Notes under the pieces: model-generated | Databases searched by the model: none | Told to the model about the DNA's origin: nothing | What the model saw: only the letters and a program-made list of their open reading frames with translations | In this document: positions 1 through 5,155 of the stretch, one piece after another | Layout of the letters: each line of letters begins with the position of its first letter | Position numbering within the stretch: the first letter of the stretch is position 1 | NCBI GenBank assembly: GCA_023245515.1 | Contig: JAHFKE010000066.1 | Span: forward strand, 1 to 6,230 | Source: Candidatus Levyibacteriota bacterium | Lineage (GTDB): Bacteria; Patescibacteriota; Microgenomatia; Levybacterales; UBA12049 | Direction of reading: 5' to 3' | DNA: 6,230 nucleotides | Program-made: the position numbers and the translations under genes

Positions 1-438
1 GACCGTTATGCTCCTGTTGGTCTTGATCCGGACAACCGTCACTACGATCAATACAAGGACAGGCTAAAGAATAATGTCGCGCGTTATAGAGATCTTGGAC
101 TACCCCTCATTCTCTTTGAAAAAGAAGAGGCTCATGTCGGTATTCCTTTAGAACTTGAGCGTTTGGGTATAGCAGATGGCGAGATTTTTGTCGTTGATAC
201 ATTTCCTGAAGGTGCAAGTCCGGCCAACTGGATGAGTCTAAACACTCTTGGTGGGGAGCTGTTGTCAGTTGGACTGAATCGAGCCAGTGTAATAGGGAGT
301 TATCTTGTGTCCGAAAGTAGTTCGGATGTCAGAGACCCTTTTCTCTTTGGGTGTGTAGGATCAATAATTGAACAATTCAGAGACAAGGGGCTTAACGCGA
401 CTCGTGGTTTTGCTACCTATCCACCGCGATTCAAATAA
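1..438 (+). CDS. C-terminal part of an unrecognised protein (5' end outside window)
   Basis: The frame is open from base 1 and ends at TAA 436-438, giving 145 residues. No ATG occurs in frame before position 232 and the reading continues to the left edge, so the N-terminus lies outside the window. I do not recognise the family. The visible part looks like a soluble alpha/beta protein: an amphipathic helix (about residues 20-35), a hydrophobic strand (GLPLILFEKEE, about 38-48), another strand (GEIFVVDTFPEG), a Gly/Leu-rich segment (LLSVGLNRASVIGSYLV), then GCVGSIIEQFRDKGLNAT near the end. The last motif, a Cys at the start of a helix, loosely recalls isochorismatase-like hydrolases, but this is too weak to name a function. 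There is no membrane segment. The gap to the next gene on the same strand is 58 bp. That it is a real gene is well supported by the long uninterrupted frame and normal protein composition. Confidence 0.75.
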   Translation, partial: DRYAPVGLDPDNRHYDQYKDRLKNNVARYRDLGLPLILFEKEEAHVGIPLELERLGIADGEIFVVDTFPEGASPANWMSLNTLGGELLSVGLNRASVIGSYLVSESSSDVRDPFLFGCVGSIIEQFRDKGLNATRGFATYPPRFK

Positions 439-461
439 AAAGTAGGTATATTTGCTACTTG

Positions 462-491
462 TTGCTCCGCGTATGCTTGTTCTAGTATAGA
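462..491 (+). promoter_or_regulatory. Possible promoter for the MgtE-like gene
   Basis: A TTGCTC box (462-467) is followed after 18 bp by TATAGA (486-491). Transcription would start about seven bases later, essentially at the ATG at 497, so the message would be leaderless. Both boxes are only partial matches to the sigma-70 consensus, so this is tentative. The gene could instead be read from upstream together with the preceding gene. Confidence 0.3.
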
Positions 492-496
492 GATGA

Positions 497-1060
497 ATGA
501 TAGATAAAATTCTTCCTCTCGTGCTTGAAGATGATACTAAGGAAAAGATGTCACTTTTAATAGAGCATCGTTTGCCATGGCTTGTGGTAGGGCTTGTTGG
601 GGGTATGGGCTTGACACTTGTTGCATCACAATTTGAACATGTGCTCTCTCAAGATATTCACGTAGCATTCTTTATTCCAGTTATTGTATATATGGCCGAT
701 GCGGTAGGGACGCAGACCGGGACGGTATATGTTCGCAATTTACAAAAAAAGCGCACACATTTTTCGATCTATTTAATCAAAGAATCGATACTTGGGCTCT
801 TTTTAGGCTTATTATTTGGAAGTATTATTGGATTATTTGCCTTTCTTGTTTTCAAGTCCTTGGATGTTGCCTTAGCCGTCGGAACCTCTATGTTGGTGAC
901 GATGACATTTGCCCCGGCTCTCGCCCTTATCGTCCCGAATCTTATCAAAAAAGAGCACCAAGATCCGGCCATCGGCTCAGGACCCTTTACGACAGTCATC
1001 CAGGATTTTATTAGCCTTTTTACTTATTTTCTGATCGCTAGCCTGATCCTTTTCCACTAG
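497..1060 (+). CDS. MgtE-like divalent cation transporter, membrane domain only
   Basis: This 187-residue protein matches the membrane domain of MgtE (SLC41-type) Mg2+ channels, which move divalent cations across the cytoplasmic membrane. About five hydrophobic segments are visible (roughly residues 26-45, 56-72, 95-118, 122-147 and 165-186). Family hallmarks are RLPWLVVGLVGG at the first helix, GTQTGTV after the second, and DPAIGSGPFTTVIQD before the last helix. D170 lies where MgtE has its essential pore aspartate. Full MgtE is about 450 residues, with a cytosolic N domain and CBS pair that gate the pore; both are missing, and the frame starts just before the membrane part, so this is a stand-alone channel domain and not an edge truncation. 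The usual MGGN before G-x-Q reads MADA (66-69), so selectivity may differ. The start is uncertain: ATG 497 has only a weak AGAG, while ATG 548 (170 residues) follows AAGGA. Both forms retain all membrane segments. Confidence 0.8.
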   Translation: MIDKILPLVLEDDTKEKMSLLIEHRLPWLVVGLVGGMGLTLVASQFEHVLSQDIHVAFFIPVIVYMADAVGTQTGTVYVRNLQKKRTHFSIYLIKESILGLFLGLLFGSIIGLFAFLVFKSLDVALAVGTSMLVTMTFAPALALIVPNLIKKEHQDPAIGSGPFTTVIQDFISLFTYFLIASLILFH

Positions 1061-1079
1061 TAAAAATAGAGTTTTCTTC

Positions 1080-1109
1080 TTGACAAGCGTCCAATAATAA
1101 TACTATGCT
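1080..1109 (+). promoter_or_regulatory. Sigma-70-type promoter for the candidate ncRNA
   Basis: A perfect -35 box TTGACA (1080-1085) lies just after the end of the MgtE-like gene. Candidate -10 boxes are TACTAT (1101-1106, spacer 15) and TATGCT (1104-1109, spacer 18). Both predict a start near 1113-1116, which is where the first base-paired segment of the following structured region begins. No open frame follows, so this promoter probably serves an RNA. Confidence 0.5.
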
Positions 1110-1194
1110 GTAGTTGTCGGCCGGTGCATCGGTTGGACTAGCCAAAAAGGGTGAGGTTCTAGATAACTTATCTTTCAGGGACAAACAAATCAAA

Positions 1195-1234
1195 AAAGAT
1201 ATATTTTTATATTAAAAGATAAAAATATATTTTT
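1195..1234 (+). repeat. 16-bp AU-rich inverted repeat (hairpin)
   Basis: The arms at 1195-1210 and 1219-1234 are complementary over 16 positions (one G-T pair) around the 8-base loop ATTAAAAG. The stem is almost entirely A-T, so it is long but of modest stability. It sits in the middle of the candidate ncRNA and looks like one of its arms. It also reads as a hairpin on the minus strand, but no minus-strand gene ends here. Confidence 0.75.
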
Positions 1235-1289
1235 CTTAAAGACAACTAGAAAATAGGCTAAAAACCGACGATATTATGTCTTTTAAACA

Positions 1290-1319
1290 AAAAAGGTCTG
1301 CTTAAAAACAGACCTTTTT
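1290..1319 (+). terminator. Strong intrinsic terminator between candidate ncRNA and dnaG
   Basis: GGTCTG (1295-1300) and CAGACC (1309-1314) form a GC-containing stem around the loop CTTAAAAA. It is flanked by an A-run on the left and TTTTT (1315-1319) on the right, which extend the stem by five A-T pairs and supply the U-tract. The symmetry would allow termination on both strands, but the only sensible user is the transcript coming from the left. It ends 26 bp before the dnaG start. Confidence 0.85.
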
Positions 1320-1327
1320 GTTACTTA

Positions 1328-1336
1328 TGCTACAAT
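1328..1336 (+). promoter_or_regulatory. Extended -10 promoter for dnaG, near-leaderless start
   Basis: TGCTACAAT fits the extended -10 pattern TGnTAnnnT closely. There is no clear -35 box at the right distance, which is common for extended -10 promoters. The predicted start is around 1343, leaving about three bases before the ATG at 1346. No Shine-Dalgarno sequence is present between the terminator and the ATG, which agrees with translation of a leaderless or near-leaderless message. Confidence 0.5.
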
Positions 1337-1345
1337 AACCTCACC

Positions 1346-3127
1346 ATGGATCAGGTGCAGCAGATTAAGGATAAATTAGATATTGTTTCGTTGGTTTCTG
1401 AATACACACCCCTTAAGAAAGCCGGGAATAATTTTAAGGCCAACTGCCCCTTTCATAATGAGAAGTCACCCTCTTTTGTGGTGTCCCAGGAGCGTCAAAT
1501 GTGGCATTGTTTTGGGTGCGCAAAAGGTGGGGATATCTATACATTTCTGATGGAATATGAAAAGGTAGAGTTCTTTGAGGCGCTTCGGATTTTGGCAAAA
1601 AAGGCCGGTATTGAGCTTGAATCCAAAGGGTTTGATTCAGGGATTTCTTCACAAAAAGAAAGGATCTATGTCCTCAATAATCTTGCCAAAGAATATTATC
1701 ACTATGTGTTGACGAGCCATAAGGCAGGAGAGAAGGCTTTGGAATATATAAAAAAGCGTGGGATTAGTGAAAAAATGATACAGACATTTATGATCGGCTT
1801 CTCACCTAATGGCGGCTACGGGTTGTCTGACTATTTAACGAAAAAGAAGCGATTTGCGGCTCAGGATGTGATTGATGCGGGATTGGCATTTGGCAGGGGA
1901 GGTCGCACGGTCGATTTCTTTCGCGGAAGACTCATGTTCCCCCTTGTTGATCAGCGTGATAATGTCGTGGGCTTCTCGGGAAGAATCTTGGATGATTCAC
2001 AGGACGTTTCAAAATACGTGAACACTCGGGAGACAGTCGCATACCACAAGGGAGACCATGTATTTGGTATCAATGTTACTAAGGATGCTATCAGACGATC
2101 CGGTCAAGCGATTTTGACCGAAGGTGAATTTGATGTTATCTCGTGCTTTCAGCATGGTATCTCAAATGTCGTGGGAGTCAAAGGAACGGCGCTGACTGAG
2201 GGACAGGTGACGCTTCTGGGGCGATTCGCGCCAAAGATTACCTTTTGTTTTGACGGGGACAACGCGGGACAGGAAGCGATACGAAGAAGCCTGCCGATTG
2301 TTGAAAGAAAAGGTCTGACGCAGACAGTCATTGCTATACCCGATGGCAAAGATCCTGATGAGGCGCTTAAGAAAGATGCTGGGGCTTTTAAGAAGTCAGT
2401 GGCTCATGATATAGGGATCTATGACTATCTTCTCGTTCAGGTGGCAGCTACCTACGATCTTCAAACGTCTGAAGGTAAAAAACAAGCAGGCGCCTTGCTG
2501 CTTCCCGCGATCGCTGCTATCAAAAATGAGATTGTTAAAGAACATTATATAAAAAAGATAAGTCAGGAGCTTGATACCTCAGAAACTAGTTTAACAAAGG
2601 AGATACAAAGATTAGGCGTACCAGAAGCCCCAAAAGTTAAAGAAAAGGTTGCCAAGCCGAGGCAATCAAAGGAGGAGATGCTTGAGGAATATCTCCTCTC
2701 ACTTATTCTGCAAAGTGAAAAGCCAAAGGAATTTCTCAGCAAAGCGATGGATATTCTCTCAGGATATTTCTTTGCCGAAAGAGCATGTCAGAAAGTTCTC
2801 TCACAACTCATGCTTTACTTTGAACAACACGAAGTTTTTGATCACAAAAAATTTGCGGCTCTTTTGCCAACAGAATTGACAGGCATCTATGACACATGCT
2901 TATTGTTCCCCCTGCCAGAGTTCATAGATGGGCAGACCATAAGGGGAGAGATTGAGAAAAAAGCAGAGGAGCTCAAAGAGGTGTATGTTAAGAAGAGAAT
3001 GGATCAAAAAGCAAAAGAGATGGATCAGCTAGAACAGGTCGAGCATCGCACTGATGAACAGGAAGAGGCACTTTCGACCCTCAAGACAGAGTATTCCAAA
3101 CTTGCCTCGCATCTTGTAAAGAATTAA
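1346..3127 (+). CDS. dnaG: DNA primase DnaG
   Basis: DnaG makes the short RNA primers for lagging-strand and origin synthesis, working with the replicative helicase DnaB. The protein has 593 residues, normal for the family. The N-terminal CHC2 zinc domain has C34 and H37 in NCPFHNEKSPSF and C55 and C58 in WHCFGC. The RNA-polymerase-like core includes FFRGRLMFPLVD (191-202), followed by VVGFSGR. The Toprim active site has E259 (TEGEFD), D303 and D305 (CFDGDNAG) and the DGKDPDE cluster (333-339), so all metal-binding acidic residues are present. Residues from about 440 form the variable, charged, helical helicase-interaction region, with a coiled-coil-like end (about 533-590). The TEGEFD form, where E. 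coli has VEGYMD, is what I associate with CPR primases. The start at ATG 1346 puts the zinc domain at the expected distance and follows the extended -10 box directly, with no Shine-Dalgarno. The next gene converges with it after 5 bp, so it is not in the rpsU-dnaG-rpoD arrangement known from other bacteria. Confidence 0.97.
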   Translation: MDQVQQIKDKLDIVSLVSEYTPLKKAGNNFKANCPFHNEKSPSFVVSQERQMWHCFGCAKGGDIYTFLMEYEKVEFFEALRILAKKAGIELESKGFDSGISSQKERIYVLNNLAKEYYHYVLTSHKAGEKALEYIKKRGISEKMIQTFMIGFSPNGGYGLSDYLTKKKRFAAQDVIDAGLAFGRGGRTVDFFRGRLMFPLVDQRDNVVGFSGRILDDSQDVSKYVNTRETVAYHKGDHVFGINVTKDAIRRSGQAILTEGEFDVISCFQHGISNVVGVKGTALTEGQVTLLGRFAPKITFCFDGDNAGQEAIRRSLPIVERKGLTQTVIAIPDGKDPDEALKKDAGAFKKSVAHDIGIYDYLLVQVAATYDLQTSEGKKQAGALLLPAIAAIKNEIVKEHYIKKISQELDTSETSLTKEIQRLGVPEAPKVKEKVAKPRQSKEEMLEEYLLSLILQSEKPKEFLSKAMDILSGYFFAERACQKVLSQLMLYFEQHEVFDHKKFAALLPTELTGIYDTCLLFPLPEFIDGQTIRGEIEKKAEELKEVYVKKRMDQKAKEMDQLEQVEHRTDEQEEALSTLKTEYSKLASHLVKN

Positions 3128-3132
3128 CATTT

Positions 3133-5100
3133 CTATTTTTCTATCAAAAGATCTAAGAGTGCCTGAAGAGGCATGGTGGCAACCCCAACCACCGAATCTG
3201 CTCCGCCGTAATACATAAAAATGGTCCCGTCAATTATCACAGCACCACAGGGAAAGACGACGTTAGGTACCTGCCCCTCAAGTTCGTATGACATCTCAGG
3301 TTCAAAAATCGGCTTGTCTGTTCTGGAGAGTACGATTCGAGGATCGGCATAATCCAGAAGCATGGCGCCCACTTTGTAAAAAGCACCGGGATTTGAAACA
3401 CCATGATAAAGGAGTAGCCAGCCATGCTCTGTCGGGAGAGGAGGTGATGAGATGCCAATTTTTACATTATCCCATTTGTCTTTTCTGGCTTGTGCCATAA
3501 TGCCTCCCGAGAGGAATTTTTCCTCAGGGAATGCGAGGTCCCGTAAAAAATCAAGCCAGATGACATCTCCCAATCGATGAAATGCGACATATCCTTTGCC
3601 ATTGACCCTTTCCATAATACAAGCGTCTTTGTCATCAACTCCGGGAGGAGAGATAAGTCTGGGTTTTTCCCAATTCCAGTTCTTCTTGAGAAAATTCTCC
3701 ACGGTAATTGATGTCATGGCTACTCTAGGAGAAGTTCTTCCATCATAGGCAGTGTAGGTCATGTAAAGTCGGTTACCGATTTGGGTAATTCGAGGATCCT
3801 CACAGCCTGAGTTGCCGGTGTCTGAAGTTTTCTTTTCAAAATCCTCTCTTGGTACATAGATGGGATAGTCAAGCTTTTCATCAATATGGAGACCATCGGT
3901 ACTGGATGCATAGCCAAGAACAGATGTGCCATCTCGACCTTGGGCACGATAGATAATATGCACTTTGCCATCCAGGTAAATTGCGGCCGGATTAAATGTA
4001 CCAAGGGTTTCCCATTCCAGCTCGACAACAGGTGTGATGATCGGATTTCCCGCGAACCGGGTAAAGGTTGTTGCTTGATTTGCTGGGCGGGGAGTAGGAG
4101 CGGGTGGCTTTTCTTCTTTAAGTTGATCAAGGAGGGTATTAAGGTCGCAACTTGCAAGAGCTGAGCGGGTATCTGCAGCTCCATAGTAAATGAAAAGCTC
4201 ATCCTTTACCGTTAGAGCACCTGATGGGAAGATGATGCTAGGCACATTACCAGTGAGTTCATATTCTTTTTCTGGAGTTAGCAAGGGCGACTCCGTCCTT
4301 CCAAGTATTTTTCGGGGATCATCAAGATCAAGGAGAACCGCCTCAATGCCAAAACTTTTATTTGCAGACATATAGTCTTTGATATACGAATAAATAACGA
4401 GCCATCCGTCTTTGGTCTTAATGGGTGGTGCGCCCAATTCGACTTGATCACGGATGTCTCGCAGAAGGTGAATGGTATTCTCATTTAGATTGCCATACCA
4501 GTCTGCCCAATAGTATGGTGAGGTGATATCTTCTGGTTTATCGAATGATGCAAAGGCTATCTTAGCCGGTGGAAGATCCGTATTGATTGTGAGAAGGGCA
4601 GCCATTTTCCCGTTAATCTTTTCGGGGAAAAGTCCCATTGCTTTGGAATCAAAGGTCGTGACAGGGTGCTTATCAAATGATTGAAAATCTGAAGTGATAG
4701 CTAGTGCGACTTTGATACCATAGGCTGAAAAAGGATAAACAGAAAGTGCGGTGTAGAAGATGTAGAAGCGCCCATCCATATAGGTAATCCGAGGGTCTTC
4801 GCAACCATACATTTCCCACTCTTCCGTAGGTGAAAAAAGAAGTCTATGATCACCAAAGGTGATACCGTCTTTACTTGTGGCGTAGCCGATAGAGGAGACT
4901 TGCATTGTTACCCCGTTTTGCTGCATCGGAGAGGAGAGCGCCCGGTACACCATATGATAGATACCATCCACATAGACGACGCAGCTGTTGAACGCCCCGG
5001 CATATTCCCAGCTATTTGCGAGATTAGGCTTGAGAATAGGGTTGTTAGGATGACGTTGTAATGTAATCATATTTTCCATTTCCCGTTCTCCATCTGTCAT
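3133..5100 (-). CDS. Tandem two-domain GH130 glycoside phosphorylase/hydrolase-family protein
   Basis: This 655-residue protein holds two complete GH130 five-bladed propeller domains: residues about 14-325 and 346-655, joined by a charged, proline-rich linker (KEEKPPAPTPRPANQ, about 329-343). GH130 enzymes are mainly beta-mannoside phosphorylases releasing alpha-mannose 1-phosphate; some are hydrolases. Each domain carries the catalytic signature EDPR (D102, D435), a VYRA/IYRA strand (R53, R385), GYA-S-DG, and a closing YYGAAD/YYGGAD motif. Domain 2 also has FHR (507-509) and YHGV (565-568), typical of phosphorylase members. In domain 1 these positions read LLT (169-171) and YSYI (237-240), so it may not bind phosphate and could be a hydrolase or a binding module. 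No signal peptide or membrane segment is visible, so it is probably cytoplasmic. Usual GH130 proteins have one domain of 300-400 residues. Coordinates give the longest form; codon 8 (ATG at 5079), with a good Shine-Dalgarno, is an equally or more likely start and removes only unconserved residues. The exact substrate cannot be read from sequence. Confidence 0.9.
   Translation of the reverse strand: MTDGEREMENMITLQRHPNNPILKPNLANSWEYAGAFNSCVVYVDGIYHMVYRALSSPMQQNGVTMQVSSIGYATSKDGITFGDHRLLFSPTEEWEMYGCEDPRITYMDGRFYIFYTALSVYPFSAYGIKVALAITSDFQSFDKHPVTTFDSKAMGLFPEKINGKMAALLTINTDLPPAKIAFASFDKPEDITSPYYWADWYGNLNENTIHLLRDIRDQVELGAPPIKTKDGWLVIYSYIKDYMSANKSFGIEAVLLDLDDPRKILGRTESPLLTPEKEYELTGNVPSIIFPSGALTVKDELFIYYGAADTRSALASCDLNTLLDQLKEEKPPAPTPRPANQATTFTRFAGNPIITPVVELEWETLGTFNPAAIYLDGKVHIIYRAQGRDGTSVLGYASSTDGLHIDEKLDYPIYVPREDFEKKTSDTGNSGCEDPRITQIGNRLYMTYTAYDGRTSPRVAMTSITVENFLKKNWNWEKPRLISPPGVDDKDACIMERVNGKGYVAFHRLGDVIWLDFLRDLAFPEEKFLSGGIMAQARKDKWDNVKIGISSPPLPTEHGWLLLYHGVSNPGAFYKVGAMLLDYADPRIVLSRTDKPIFEPEMSYELEGQVPNVVFPCGAVIIDGTIFMYYGGADSVVGVATMPLQALLDLLIEK
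4390..4419 (-). repeat. 30-bp near-identical segment, copy in tandem GH130 domain 1
   Basis: This segment matches 5474-5503 at 29 of 30 positions. It encodes KTKDGWLVIY in domain 1 of the tandem protein. The paralogues are otherwise well diverged, and the flanking bases differ on both sides. Confidence 0.8.
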
Positions 5101-5148
5101 TTATTTTTATGAACAGCAATAGAAAATGGTAAATGGCCGATGGAAAAT
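5071..5148 (-). repeat. Inverted repeat spanning the start region of the tandem GH130 gene
   Basis: ATTTTCCAT (plus strand 5071-5079) and ATGGAAAAT (5140-5148) are perfect 9-base inverted copies. In the minus-strand message the upstream arm could pair with the region containing the ATG at 5079. Two further upstream segments, at 5131-5136 and 5122-5130, can also pair with parts of the same start region. A translation-control hairpin is possible, but A/T-rich sequence makes chance pairing fairly likely. Confidence 0.3.
5088..5092 (-). promoter_or_regulatory. Shine-Dalgarno favouring an internal start of the tandem GH130 gene
   Basis: On the minus strand TGGAG lies 8 bases before the in-frame ATG at 5079-5077 (codon 8 of the longest form). 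The ATG at 5100 has only A/T-rich sequence in front of it. Starting at codon 8 gives a 648-residue protein beginning MENMITLQ, and the conserved GH130 region (RHPNNPILKP) follows at once. This favours 5079, unless the gene is translated leaderless from 5100. Confidence 0.45.
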
Positions 5149-5155
5149 TTTAATA

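Larger units (their letters stand above)
1113..1319 (+). ncRNA. Candidate structured non-coding RNA (or dnaG leader), family unknown
   Basis: This gene-free stretch is bounded by a promoter and an intrinsic terminator, giving a transcript of about 200 nt. Complementary segments are visible by eye. GTTGTCGG (1113-1120) can pair with CCGACGAT (1265-1272, two G-U pairs) to close the molecule. TAGCC (1139-1143) pairs with GGCTA (1256-1260) inside it. CCGG/TCGG (1121-1124/1129-1132) closes a TGCA loop. AGATA/TATCT (1161-1165/1169-1173) forms a small hairpin. A 16-bp AU-rich hairpin spans 1195-1234. A competing helix, TAGTTGTC (1111-1118) with GACAACTA (1241-1248), uses the same 5' segment, so two folds are possible. 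I looked for hallmarks of tmRNA (tag frame), RNase P RNA, SRP RNA and 6S RNA and recognised none. A leader/attenuator for dnaG is the main alternative, because the terminator ends 26 bp before its ATG, but dnaG seems to have its own promoter. No folding or homology search was run. Confidence 0.45.

Noticed and set aside
440..460. Hairpin AAGTAG/CTACTT just after the first gene, as a terminator
   Set aside because: The stem has only six pairs with a 9-base loop and no T-tract follows, so it does not qualify as an intrinsic terminator.
769..999. Antisense frame opposite the MgtE-like gene
   Set aside because: It is fully opposite a conserved membrane domain and has no recognisable features or start signals.
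1113..1319. Identity of the candidate RNA as tmRNA, RNase P RNA, SRP RNA or 6S RNA
   Set aside because: No tag frame, no RNase P conserved core segments, no SRP GGAAG/GCAGCC loop, and no 6S-type single long bubbled hairpin could be seen, so the family is left open.
3159..3174. Hairpin GTGCCT-GAAG-AGGCAT as a terminator for dnaG or for the GH130 gene
   Set aside because: It lies inside the coding end of the GH130 gene and has no U-tract on the plus strand and only a scattered one on the minus strand.
3759..4202. 147-codon minus-strand frame inside the tandem GH130 gene
   Set aside because: It is out of frame with clear GH130 domain motifs, has low-complexity composition, and is a shadow frame.
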